DNA from: Onishia taeanensis
Lineage (GTDB): Bacteria; Pseudomonadota; Gammaproteobacteria; Pseudomonadales; Halomonadaceae
Direction of reading: 5' to 3'
Length of the DNA stretch: 64,000 nucleotides
Assembly (NCBI RefSeq): GCF_900100755.1
Contig: NZ_FNCI01000001.1
Span: 124,001-188,000 of the forward strand
Position numbers and translations under genes: made by a program. Of this stretch, positions 30,966 through 39,782 are shown piece after piece. The notes below the pieces were generated by a model. That model ran no database searches. It was given only the letters and a program-made list of their open reading frames with translations, and was not told the origin of the DNA. How positions within the stretch are numbered: the stretch's first letter is position 1; every line of letters begins with the position of its first letter.

Positions 30966-32282
30966 TCATTCCTCGACCTCTGGCAGCCCCTGTGCGGTGA
31001 GCGCGGCGGCAAGCGCACAGGCGGCAAGCAGGCCAAGCAGTACGGCGCTGCCGAACCACTGCGCGAGGGCGCCGACCAAACCGCCGACCAACAGCATCAA
31101 AAAGCCGGTCAGAGTATTGGACAGGGCCACATAGAGGGCGCGTTGATCGCTTCCGGCGAGATCCACCACGTAGGTCTTGCGGCCCAGGCGCACGCCGGCG
31201 TGGGCAATCACCAGCATTCCGTAGAGCAGGGCGTAGGGCCAGGGAGTGGTGGTCCAGGCGCCGGGAATACTGCCCGCCAGCGCCGCTAGGGTGCAGCATA
31301 TCGCCGCGGCCAGGCCGGCATCGCGCATTACCCGGCGGCTGGAGCTGTCGGCCCGCTTGCCCCAAATGGGGCTCGCCAGCATGCCGGCAAGCCCTGAAAC
31401 GATGATCAGAAGCCCCAGATCGCCCAGGTTCGAGCCGCTGCGCTGCTGAGCCAGCAAGGCAATATAGGGCAGTGCCAGGGCACTGGAAAGGAGTAGGGCG
31501 CGTGCCAGGTTGAAGCGTAGAAAGGCCTTGTCTTCGCGCAGCAGGTGAAGCCCCTGGCGCACGCTGTCCCAGGCGTTTTCACCACCTTCCACGGCCCCCG
31601 GCGTCTCCTCGATCCGCGCGGCACACAGGGCATTAAGGCCCCAGCCCAGAGCCGCCACGCTCATCAGGACCGCCAGGGCCAGCTCGCTGGGGCGATCGTC
31701 GAAAAAGACCAGCACGATACCGGCGGCCAGGGTCACGCCACCGGCGATGCTGCCGCTCCAGCCCATCAGAGTGCCGCGGCGCTGCTTGGCGATGGTCTTG
31801 CCCAGCACGTCCTTGGTGGCGATCGACGACAGGCCGCGAGCCAGGGATAGGGCGACAAGCACCACCAGCACCAGGCTGCCGCCGACACCACCCTGGCCCC
31901 ACAGGGCGAGGGCGACCAGTAGCAGGGCGGCCGCGGTCTGAATCAGCCCGCCGGCCACCCAGGTCCATTTGCGCTGCGCCTGGTGGCGAATGAAACCGGC
32001 CACGAACACCTGTGGCAGCAGGGCGCCGGCCTCGCGAATTGGCACCAGCAGGCCCACCATCCACAGCGGTGCGCCGATTGCCCCCATCAACCAGGGCAGC
32101 ACCAGGCGGGCGCTGGACAGCTCGTCGGCTAGCTTGTTGCCTAGCGAGGCGATCAGTTGGCGCAGAAAATTCTTGGGTTGCACCTGGCAGGCGGAGTCGG
32201 GAATATCCTTGCACATCCGGCTGTCTTCATCGCCGGTTAGCCACTCGTAGAGGCGGGTTTGTGAAATCTCGTTTGGTGGCAT
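30966..32282 (-). CDS. MFS transporter
   Basis: A 438-residue membrane protein of the major facilitator superfamily, with about 11-12 hydrophobic segments starting near residue 60 and a soluble N-terminal stretch of about 50 residues that contains two Cys. The segment KDVLGKTIAKQRRGTLMGWSGSIAGGVTL and the mid-loop GLHLLREDKAFLRF before the second half are typical. The substrate cannot be read. It diverges from the SelW-like gene at 32368. Confidence 0.82.
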   Translation of the reverse strand: MPPNEISQTRLYEWLTGDEDSRMCKDIPDSACQVQPKNFLRQLIASLGNKLADELSSARLVLPWLMGAIGAPLWMVGLLVPIREAGALLPQVFVAGFIRHQAQRKWTWVAGGLIQTAAALLLVALALWGQGGVGGSLVLVVLVALSLARGLSSIATKDVLGKTIAKQRRGTLMGWSGSIAGGVTLAAGIVLVFFDDRPSELALAVLMSVAALGWGLNALCAARIEETPGAVEGGENAWDSVRQGLHLLREDKAFLRFNLARALLLSSALALPYIALLAQQRSGSNLGDLGLLIIVSGLAGMLASPIWGKRADSSSRRVMRDAGLAAAICCTLAALAGSIPGAWTTTPWPYALLYGMLVIAHAGVRLGRKTYVVDLAGSDQRALYVALSNTLTGFLMLLVGGLVGALAQWFGSAVLLGLLAACALAAALTAQGLPEVEE

Positions 32283-32367
32283 CTAGTGGGCTCCCTGTGC
32301 GCGCATTCCAGCCGCCATGATGCCTCAGTTATGATGCCGGGCAAATGTCCAACAGGGAGAGGGCTTC

Positions 32368-32637
32368 ATGGCAAGCGTGCGTATCCACTTCTGTACTCAA
32401 TGCCACTGGCTGCTGCGCGCCGCTTGGTATGCTCAGGAATTGCTGTCGACCTTCGGTGAGGAGCTCGATGACGTCGCGCTGGTGCCCAGTCACGGCGGAC
32501 ACTTCGAGATTACCTTTGACGGCGAGCAGCTGTGGGAGCGCAAGCGCGATGATGGCTTCCCGGAGATCAAGGTGATCAAGCAACGGGTGCGTGATCGGCT
32601 CGACCCCTCGCGGGATCTGGGGCATCTGGATCGCTGA
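32368..32637 (+). CDS. SelT/SelW/SelH-family thioredoxin-like protein (Cys form)
   Basis: An 89-residue Rdx-family redox protein with the redox motif C9-T-Q-C12 after the first strand, where eukaryotic members carry selenocysteine. The second part holds FGEELDDVALVPSHGGHFEITFDGEQLWERKRDDGFPEIKVIKQRVRDRLDP, normal for the family, whose exact function is unknown. AGGGAG precedes the ATG. It is divergent from the MFS gene. Confidence 0.9.
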   Translation: MASVRIHFCTQCHWLLRAAWYAQELLSTFGEELDDVALVPSHGGHFEITFDGEQLWERKRDDGFPEIKVIKQRVRDRLDPSRDLGHLDR

Positions 32638-32807
32638 GTGCTGATTTCTGCGCTGCCGGTGCTTGATCGACAGCCGGGATTTTTCAATCTAAGGGACAAG
32701 CCGAGTGGCGGCGTCTAGCGAATGACCGATGGCTCTGCATCGCCGGCCTGCTGACCGCCGCGCCGCTGCCGTACCGTCCTGGGCACATCCAACACAAGGA
32801 AGGGAGC

Positions 32808-33698
32808 ATGACACAGGAACGTTACGCCATGCTGTGCGGCCTGGGCGCTGTCGGCCTCTGGTCCACGGTGGCCACAGCCTTCAAGGTGGCGCTTGGCGAA
32901 ATGTCGCCGCTGGAACTGATGTGGATCGCCGCCCTGGTTTCCTGGGCGCTGATGGGGGTTCTGGTATGGCGCAAGGGGCTAATGCGCCAGGCGCTGGGGA
33001 GGGGTTGGCGCACGGCGCTATGGGCCGGGATGATGAATCCGGTCGCCTACTACCTGGTGCTGTTCGCGGCCTATGATCGCCTGCCGGGGCAGGAGGCGAT
33101 GGCGCTCAACTACACCTGGGCACTTGCCATGGCCTTTCTCGCCGTGCCGATTCTCGGCCAGCGATTGACCCGCATCGATATCATCGCCGGCTTGATTGCC
33201 TATGCCGGTGTCTGGACCATCGCCACCCGTGGCGCGGTGCTCGATGTGGCCTTTGCCGACCCGCTGGGCGTGGGGCTGGCGCTGGCCTCGACCCTGCTAT
33301 GGGCGCTCTATTGGCTGCTCAATGCCCGCGACAGTCGGCCCCCGCTCGTCGCACAGTGGCAGAATTTCAGCGTTGGCTTGCCGGTGTTCACGCTGCTGAT
33401 CGCGCTGGGGTCGGGGTTCGAATGGTACGGCTGGAAGGGCGTGGGTGCCGGCATCTATGTAGGGCTCTTCGAGATGGGGATCGCCTTCGTGCTTTGGCAG
33501 TTGGCCGTGCGGGGAATTTCCCGCACGGCCAAGGTGGCCAATCTGATCTTTCTGTCGCCGCCGATCTCCCTGCTGCTGCTGCATCTGGTGATCGGCGAGC
33601 CAATCCTGATCTCGACGCTGGTGGGGCTGATGCTGATTCTCGGCGGCCTCGGTCTTCAACAGTGGCAGAAGGCCGCCGAGCCGGCACCTCAGGCCTGA
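32808..33698 (+). CDS. EamA/DMT-family transporter
   Basis: A 296-residue drug/metabolite transporter with ten predicted membrane segments in two EamA halves (about 5-140 and 150-285). The first half contains ALNYTWALAMAFLAVPILGQRL, the second FEMGIAFVLWQLAVRGIS and the terminal ISLLLLHLVIGEPILISTLVGLMLILGGL. Members export amino acids or other metabolites; the substrate is unknown. A gap of 170 bp after the SelW-like gene holds its promoter. The 3' end overlaps tesA tail to tail by 10 bp. Confidence 0.87.
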   Translation: MTQERYAMLCGLGAVGLWSTVATAFKVALGEMSPLELMWIAALVSWALMGVLVWRKGLMRQALGRGWRTALWAGMMNPVAYYLVLFAAYDRLPGQEAMALNYTWALAMAFLAVPILGQRLTRIDIIAGLIAYAGVWTIATRGAVLDVAFADPLGVGLALASTLLWALYWLLNARDSRPPLVAQWQNFSVGLPVFTLLIALGSGFEWYGWKGVGAGIYVGLFEMGIAFVLWQLAVRGISRTAKVANLIFLSPPISLLLLHLVIGEPILISTLVGLMLILGGLGLQQWQKAAEPAPQA

Positions 33699-34450
33699 GC
33701 GGGCAGAGCCCCGGGTACCGGCTGGGAAGGAGAGACGGCCGCTGAGCTATCGGGCGAGATGGCCTCTTTACCCGCCGCCGCCTCAGGCTTGGCCTGCTCG
33801 AGCAAGGGCGCCAGGGTCGGCCATACATTATCCAGAATGATTGGCTGAGCCTCGGCGGTCGGGTGCAGGCCGTCGTCCTGCATCAGCGCATCTTGCAAAG
33901 CGACTCCCTCGAGCAGGAAGGGTACCAGCGGCAGCTCATGGCGCTCGGCCAGGTCGTCGAATACGCCGGTGAACGCTTGTCGATAGGCGTCGCCGTAATT
34001 GGGCGGAATATCGATGCCCAACAGCATTACCCGGGCGCCGCTGGCCTGACTTTTCTCGATCATCGACTCGAGATTGCGGCGCATCTGGCTCGGTGCCAGG
34101 CCGCGCAAGCCATCGTTGGCGCCAAGCTCCAATAGCACTATGTCGGGAGAATGCTGTCCTAACAGCTTAGGCAGGCGTGTGGCGCCACCGGCGGATGTCT
34201 CACCGCTGATGCTGGCATTGACGACCCGCGCCTCGCCCTCGAGCCTCATGGCCAACAGACTGACCCAGCCGTCCTCCGGCCGTTCAAGCCCATAGGCTGC
34301 GCTCAGACTGTCTCCCATCACCAAGAGCGTGGGGCGGTCGGTGCGGGAGTCGGCCGAGGAGGCATCGGCCAGAGCCGGAGCCGCCATGCAAAGCGCGGCC
34401 AGCCCCATGCAGAGACCAGCCATGAGCCCGGCTAGCGGCTCGCGACGCAT
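33689..34450 (-). CDS. tesA: Arylesterase / acyl-CoA thioesterase I, periplasmic
   Basis: An SGNH hydrolase of about 253 residues. A signal peptide (MRREPLAGLMAGLCMGLAALCMAAPALA) exports it. Block I is GDSLSAAYGL with the catalytic Ser, block III GANDGL, and block V DGLHPT with catalytic Asp and His. The C-terminal 35 residues are a low-complexity Pro/Ala/Ser tail. The start at 34450 has no clear SD; it is chosen because the signal peptide begins there and the longer frame has no homology. Divergence from the ybbA/ybbP genes is the E. coli arrangement. Confidence 0.9.
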   Translation of the reverse strand: MRREPLAGLMAGLCMGLAALCMAAPALADASSADSRTDRPTLLVMGDSLSAAYGLERPEDGWVSLLAMRLEGEARVVNASISGETSAGGATRLPKLLGQHSPDIVLLELGANDGLRGLAPSQMRRNLESMIEKSQASGARVMLLGIDIPPNYGDAYRQAFTGVFDDLAERHELPLVPFLLEGVALQDALMQDDGLHPTAEAQPIILDNVWPTLAPLLEQAKPEAAAGKEAISPDSSAAVSPSQPVPGALPAQA

Positions 34451-34652
34451 TGTGAGGGTGGATGTCGCCACGGATTTTTTTGCTGGGGCCGTTGCCAGTA
34501 GGCAACGGCCTAGCCTTTGCACCAGATGACTTGCGTACTGGGCGTACCGCCTCTTCCAGGCGCTCGGCTCGGCGCTCAGCGCAGCTTTTCGCTCAGCGGG
34601 GCCCTTGGCGCCGCGTTTCGACCTCTTCAGGCCAACAGGGAATCCCGTCACT

Positions 34653-35393
34653 ATGCCTTCCACTAAGTCCTCCACTGCGTCCACCTCCTCGCATCATGAT
34701 CTTGCGCCCATCCTACAGGCTAGCCGGCTTGGCAAGCAGGTCAGGAGTGGCGATCGGTCGCTAACCATTCTGAGTGATCTTTCGCTTACGGTGTTCCCCG
34801 GAGAAACGGTGGCGATTCTCGGCGAGAGCGGCGCCGGCAAGTCGACCCTGCTGGGGTTGCTGGCCGGGCTCGATGCGCCAAGCAGCGGTGAGCTCAAGCT
34901 GTTTGGTGAGTCGCTGGCCGCATTGGACGAGGACGGACGCGCCGAGCTTAGGGCCGGGCGGGTGGGGTTCGTGTTCCAGAACTTCCAACTGCTGCCGACC
35001 CTCACCGCGCTCGAAAACGTGCTGCTGCCACTCGAGCTGGCGCCTGCCGCCGACAACGATGCCCGGGCCCGGGACTGGCTGACCCGGGTGGGGCTTGGCG
35101 AGCGCCTCGATCACCTGCCCAAGCAGCTCTCCGGTGGCGAGCAGCAGCGGGTGGCGCTGGCCCGTGCCTTCGTCACCGGTGCCGAGCTGGTGTTTGCCGA
35201 TGAACCTACCGGCAACCTTGACCCGGCCACCGGCGAGCGCATCATCGAGCGGCTCTTCGCTCTCAACCGTGAAGCCGGCACTACCCTGATGCTGGTGACC
35301 CACGACCATGCCCTGGCCCGCCGCTGTGATCGCTGTCTGCGGCTCATCGACGGCCAACTGGTGGACATGACCCCAGAGGAGGTCAGCGCATGA
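34653..35393 (+). CDS. ybbA: ABC transporter ATP-binding protein, YbbA-like
   Basis: A 246-residue ATPase of the LolD/MacB type. Walker A GESGAGKST, Q-loop FVFQNFQLLPTLTALENVLLPLEL, signature LSGGEQQRVALARAF, Walker B LVFADEPTGNLDP and switch His in VTHDH are all present. The ATG at 34653 is chosen with AGGGAA upstream; an earlier in-frame ATG at 34605 adds 16 unconserved residues. It overlaps the permease gene by 4 bp. In E. coli the pair lies beside tesA as here; the cargo is not established. Confidence 0.93.
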   Translation: MPSTKSSTASTSSHHDLAPILQASRLGKQVRSGDRSLTILSDLSLTVFPGETVAILGESGAGKSTLLGLLAGLDAPSSGELKLFGESLAALDEDGRAELRAGRVGFVFQNFQLLPTLTALENVLLPLELAPAADNDARARDWLTRVGLGERLDHLPKQLSGGEQQRVALARAFVTGAELVFADEPTGNLDPATGERIIERLFALNREAGTTLMLVTHDHALARRCDRCLRLIDGQLVDMTPEEVSA

Positions 35394-38035
35394 TGGCAAG
35401 CGGTGATTCACGGCGCGATACGCGCCGCATCCCAGGCAATGGCCTGCACTGGCTGGGGCTCGCGGCTCGTGGCCTCAAACGCGATCTGCGCGCCGCCGAC
35501 GTACGGGCACTGTTCGTGGCGCTGGCGCTGGCGGTGGCGGCATCGACCATGATCGGCTTCTTCCTCGATCGCCTCGAACGCGGCCTGACACGCCAGGCCG
35601 GTCAGATGCTGGGGGGCGACCTGGTGCTGGAGCAGGGCGAGCCTTTCTCCAGCGAGCTGAAAAGCACCCTGCGAGAGGCCGGCATGACCCTCTCGGATCA
35701 GGTCGACTTGGTGTCGATGATCAGTCGCGGCGAGCGCTTCCAGCCGGCCAGCCTCAAGGTGGTCGACAGCGCTTACCCGCTGTATGGCGCCTCACGGGTC
35801 GATGTGGGCAACGGCGTCGAGCCGCTGGCCCGCGGGCCAGGGCCTGGCGAGGCCTGGGTCGACCCGAGGCTCGAGTCGCTGATTGATCTTCAGCTAGGCG
35901 ATGAGGTAAGGGTAGGCCGCACCACCCTCACCGTGAGCGGCATCATCGAGCGGGAGGCCGACCAGTCTGGCGGCTTCTCGAGCTTCAATCCGCGGCTGAT
36001 GATGCACGTCGATGATCTGGCGGCTACCGGCCTGGTGCAGCCGGGCTCGCGGATCGAGTATGAGATTCTCGCCGCCGGGCCGCCGGCGGCGGTGTCGAGC
36101 CTCGATGCCCGCCTCGAGGCGCTCAAGCGCGATGGGGTCGAGGTGCGGGATGTCCGGGTCGATCGACCGGGCCTTGGGCGCGCTCTGGAGCGTGCCGAGA
36201 AGTATCTGGCCCTGGCCGGGCTTGCCGCAGTGCTGCTGGCCGGCGTGGCGGTGGCCATGGCCACTCGGCGCTATGTGGATCGCCACCTGGATACCGCCGC
36301 CTTGCTGCGCTGTTTCGGCGCCTCACAGCGTCAGCTCACCCGCCTATTCGCCCTGCAGCTCGGCTGGCTGGCGCTGGCGGCATCGGTGTGTGGTGCCTTG
36401 CTGGGCCTGGCCGGTCAGGCGGGGCTGCTGGCATTGCTGACCGCTTTTCTGCCGCTCGAACTGCCACCGCCTGGCCCGCTGCCGCTGGCACTCGGGGTGC
36501 TCACGGCGCTTGCCGTGTTGGTCGGCTTCGCCGGCCCGACGCTGCTGCGTCTAAAGCGGGTCAGCGCCCTGAAGGTGCTGCGGCGTGAACTCGATCCGCT
36601 GCCCGCCTCGGCCTGGCTGGTGGTGGCCATGGCGAGCCTGGTGTTCGGCGGCCTGATGTGGCTCTACTCCGGCGATCTCTGGCTGTCCGTGGCGCTGCTG
36701 GTCGGTGGCCTGGTGATGCTGGTGATTCTTGGTGGGGTCGGCACGCTGATCTTGAGCGGGGTGCTGCGCCTGGCCGCGCTGCTGCCCCAGGGGGCCCATG
36801 GCGCCTCATCGACCCGGGCACTGCGGCTCGGTGCCCGCCAGCTGGGCCGCCGTCGGCAGGCGAGTCTCGGCCAGCTACTGGCCTTTGCGGTGACCTTCGC
36901 GGCGATGGCGATGATCGGCCTGGTGCGCGGCGACCTGCTCACCGCCTGGCAGGACCAATTGCCCGAGGATACCCCCAACTACTTCGCCATCAACATTCAG
37001 CCCCAAGAGCGCGACGCCTTCGTCGAGACCCTGGCCGGGGCGGTGGACGACCGCACCGCGCTCTATCCGATGGTGCGCGGGCGTATCACCGCGCTTAACG
37101 GCCAACCGCCCCTGGAGGCGGTGCCCGAGAGCGGCCGGGGCAGCAATGCCCTGCGCCGCGAGCTCAATCTGACCTGGCGCGACACCTTACCGGAGGGCAA
37201 CCGGTTGGTGGCAGGCGAGTGGTTCGCAGCGGGCGATAGGGTGTCGGAGGCAGAAGCGTCTTTCAGCGAGGCAGCGAATGCCGGCGGCGTGGGAGCCACT
37301 GAGCCGTCCGACGAGATCGTGCCGATATCGCTCGAAGCCGAACTGGCCGGCCGTCTCGGCTTGGGGCTTGGCGATACCATGAGCTTTACCATCGGTGCCG
37401 ACACGCTCACCGGGCGAATCACCAGTCTTCGCGATCTCGACTGGGACAGCTTCCGTCCCAACTTCTATGTGATCTTCCCGCCGGGTGTGCTGGAGCGCTT
37501 CGGCCATACTTATATCACCGCCTTCCACCTGGGGGATGAGCAGAGCTCGCTGCCCGGTCAGATCGTCAAGAACTTCCCGGCCGTATCGCTGCTCAACGTC
37601 GAGGCGATCCTCGGTCAGGTACGCGATCTTCTGACCCAGGTCACCCGCTCGGTGGAGCTGGTACTTGGCTTCGTACTCTTGGCCGGTATCAGCGTGCTCT
37701 ATGCGGCGCTGATCGCCAGCCGTCCGCTGCGTGCCCATGAAAGTGGCCTGCTGCGAGTGTTCGGTGCCAGTGACCGGCTGATTTCACGGGTGCAGGGCGC
37801 CGAGTTTGCCATCCTGGGCCTGGCGAGTGGTCTGATGGGCGCGCTGCTCGCCGAGCTTGCCGCTGCCGGGATCTATGCCGGCTGGCTGGATCTGGCGCCG
37901 CGCCTGCACCCTTGGCTGTGGATAGGACTGCCGCTGGGGGGCGCCCTGTTGGTGGGCCTGATTGGTCATGGCCTGTCGCGCAGCCTGCGCCGCCAGACCC
38001 CCATGGCCAGCCTTGGCCTGCTCGGTGAGGCATGA
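35390..38035 (+). CDS. ybbP: ABC transporter permease, YbbP-like (FtsX family)
   Basis: An 881-residue permease. One membrane segment near residues 35-55 precedes a large periplasmic domain, followed by FtsX-type membrane blocks around 270-470 and a second half with membrane segments near 500, 755-785 and 810-870. The second periplasmic domain spans about 525-750. The segment RYVDRHLDTAALLRCFGASQRQLTRLFALQLG is the conserved FtsX coupling region. Length and layout match YbbP. It is coupled to ybbA through an ATGATG overlap. It probably handles a lipid or lipophilic cargo with TesA nearby (inference). Confidence 0.92.
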   Translation: MMASGDSRRDTRRIPGNGLHWLGLAARGLKRDLRAADVRALFVALALAVAASTMIGFFLDRLERGLTRQAGQMLGGDLVLEQGEPFSSELKSTLREAGMTLSDQVDLVSMISRGERFQPASLKVVDSAYPLYGASRVDVGNGVEPLARGPGPGEAWVDPRLESLIDLQLGDEVRVGRTTLTVSGIIEREADQSGGFSSFNPRLMMHVDDLAATGLVQPGSRIEYEILAAGPPAAVSSLDARLEALKRDGVEVRDVRVDRPGLGRALERAEKYLALAGLAAVLLAGVAVAMATRRYVDRHLDTAALLRCFGASQRQLTRLFALQLGWLALAASVCGALLGLAGQAGLLALLTAFLPLELPPPGPLPLALGVLTALAVLVGFAGPTLLRLKRVSALKVLRRELDPLPASAWLVVAMASLVFGGLMWLYSGDLWLSVALLVGGLVMLVILGGVGTLILSGVLRLAALLPQGAHGASSTRALRLGARQLGRRRQASLGQLLAFAVTFAAMAMIGLVRGDLLTAWQDQLPEDTPNYFAINIQPQERDAFVETLAGAVDDRTALYPMVRGRITALNGQPPLEAVPESGRGSNALRRELNLTWRDTLPEGNRLVAGEWFAAGDRVSEAEASFSEAANAGGVGATEPSDEIVPISLEAELAGRLGLGLGDTMSFTIGADTLTGRITSLRDLDWDSFRPNFYVIFPPGVLERFGHTYITAFHLGDEQSSLPGQIVKNFPAVSLLNVEAILGQVRDLLTQVTRSVELVLGFVLLAGISVLYAALIASRPLRAHESGLLRVFGASDRLISRVQGAEFAILGLASGLMGALLAELAAAGIYAGWLDLAPRLHPWLWIGLPLGGALLVGLIGHGLSRSLRRQTPMASLGLLGEA

Positions 38036-38159
38036 AGGTGAGACGTAAGATAGGGGCTGACCGGCCATTCACCGCAATCGGGCAACTGCTCGTCGGGCCC
38101 GGTGCTGGCAAGGGACTGCCGGCTCACAGGGAAAGCATCACACGGATGAAGGCCGACAG

Positions 38160-39599
38160 ATGAAAACAGAGACCCTGCGCTATCAATTGCTACAAGCCCA
38201 GCTGCAGATGGCCAAGCGCGAGAACCGGGCCCTGGTGCTGATGCTAAGCGGCCAGGCGGCGAGCTATATGCATCCCATGCTCAACACGCTCAATCACTGG
38301 CTGGAGAACCGCCGCACCGAGGTTCATGCTTTGGAGCCCAGCGGCGAGGATGCCAAGCGGCCGGCACTGTGGCGCTACTGGCGGCGGATGCCGGCTCGTG
38401 GCACGACCGGCATTTTCGTCCACGGCTGGTACGGCGATGCGCTCTTCGCCCGCGCCGAGCGTCGCATCGGCGCCGGTGCTTTCGAGGATCGCCTGGCGAT
38501 GATTCGCGAGTTCGAGGCCGAACTTGCCGCCGAAAATGTGGCGCTGGTCAAGATCTGGTTGGATATCGACCGCAAGACCCAGGGCGAGCGCCTGAGTGCC
38601 ATGCAGGAGGATCCGAGTCGGGCATGGCAGCTCGATCCCGCCGACTGGCAGCGCCATCTCCAGCATCCGCTGATCAAGGCGCTAGGCAAGCCGCTACGCG
38701 AGATCACCCATACCGATTGGGCGCCCTGGCACTGCATTACCGGTGATGATCCGGAAGACCTGGTTCATCAGGTGGCCGAGCGGCTGCTCGATACCGCGAG
38801 GCAGCCGACGGTTGATCCCGAGGCGCCCTGGGCAAGCTGTCACCTGGCGCCGGCGGCCAAGGATGCCCCCACGGTAACAAAGCCTGACCCCGCCTCTCGG
38901 TCGGCAGGGCGCCTGAAAAAGGACGACTACCAGCAGCGGCTGGTCGAGCAGCAGGCGCGGCTGTCGCATAACAGCCGCGAGGCGGCCCGGCGCGGTATCC
39001 CGGTGGTGCTGGTCTTCGAGGGCCATGACGCCGCCGGCAAGGGCGGCAGTATTCACCGGGTGACCACGGCGCTGGATGCGCGGCACTATCGCGTGCACAG
39101 CATTGCGGCGCCTAGCGACGAGGAGCGTCTGCACCCTTGGGCGTGGCGCTTCTGGCGACGGCTGCCCGTCGATGGGCGCTTCGCGATCTTCGATCGTTCC
39201 TGGTACGGGCGAGTGCTGGTCGAACGCGTGGAGGGCTTTGCCGCTCCAGCGCAATGGCGCCGCGCCTATGGCGAGATTCGCCACTTCGAGAAACGCCTGC
39301 TCGAACACGGCACGGTGCTTGGCAAGTTCTTCCTGTCGATCAGCAAGGATGAGCAGCTCAAGCGTTTCGAGGCGCGAGCCAACACCCCGCGCAAGCAATA
39401 CAAGCTGACCGAGGAAGACTGGCGTAATCGCGCTCGCTGGGACGACTACGAGGTCGCCATCGATGAGATGTTCGAGCAGACCCACCGGACGCATGCCCCC
39501 TGGTCGTTGATTAGCTGTGACGACAAGCGTCAGGCGCGCCTCGAGGTGATCGAGCGGGTCAATGAGCTGCTCGAGCGTCGCCTGGACGGGGCGCTCTAA
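38160..39599 (+). CDS. Two-domain polyphosphate kinase 2 (polyphosphate:AMP phosphotransferase type)
   Basis: 479 residues formed of two PPK2 domains (about 10-215 and 240-470). The C-terminal domain has Walker A EGHDAAGKGG, the lid residues and the catalytic Asp in FDRSWYGRVLVERVEGF. In the N-terminal domain the Walker A position reads SGQAASYMHP, without the Gly-Lys, though FVHGWYGDALFAR still aligns with the DRSWY motif. Class II two-domain PPK2 enzymes such as Pseudomonas Pap convert AMP and polyphosphate to ADP, with only the C-terminal domain active. This protein fits that class. It stands 124 bp after ybbP. Confidence 0.87.
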   Translation: MKTETLRYQLLQAQLQMAKRENRALVLMLSGQAASYMHPMLNTLNHWLENRRTEVHALEPSGEDAKRPALWRYWRRMPARGTTGIFVHGWYGDALFARAERRIGAGAFEDRLAMIREFEAELAAENVALVKIWLDIDRKTQGERLSAMQEDPSRAWQLDPADWQRHLQHPLIKALGKPLREITHTDWAPWHCITGDDPEDLVHQVAERLLDTARQPTVDPEAPWASCHLAPAAKDAPTVTKPDPASRSAGRLKKDDYQQRLVEQQARLSHNSREAARRGIPVVLVFEGHDAAGKGGSIHRVTTALDARHYRVHSIAAPSDEERLHPWAWRFWRRLPVDGRFAIFDRSWYGRVLVERVEGFAAPAQWRRAYGEIRHFEKRLLEHGTVLGKFFLSISKDEQLKRFEARANTPRKQYKLTEEDWRNRARWDDYEVAIDEMFEQTHRTHAPWSLISCDDKRQARLEVIERVNELLERRLDGAL

Positions 39600-39645
39600 A
39601 GCTGGCTGATAGGTGAGCCCGCCTGGTCGTCTTCTTGGTGAGGCG

Positions 39646-39678
39646 CACCTTGGCTTTAGTGTGACTAAAGCCAAGGTG
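39646..39678. repeat. Perfect 15-bp inverted repeat between ppk2 and glyA
   Basis: CACCTTGGCTTTAGT and its exact complement are separated by GTG. The resulting 15-bp hairpin lies 46 bp after the PPK2 stop. There is no T-tract on either strand. It may end PPK2 transcripts by another route or protect their 3' end. Confidence 0.6.
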
Positions 39679-39703
39679 AGAAATTATCGAGTACGGGATG
39701 ACC

Positions 39704-39721
39704 GCCTTTCATGTGAAAGGC
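39704..39721. promoter_or_regulatory. 18-bp palindrome upstream of glyA
   Basis: GCCTTTCATGTGAAAGGC has 8-bp arms around TG, about 60 bp before the glyA ATG. It does not match the PurR or MetR consensus used at glyA in E. coli. A dimeric regulator site is a fair guess; it could also be a leader hairpin. Confidence 0.35.
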
Positions 39722-39782
39722 ACCCCGGGCTGCGGTATTATGACGCCATCGTTTCACCCCCCTAGCTCGAGGACCACCGACG

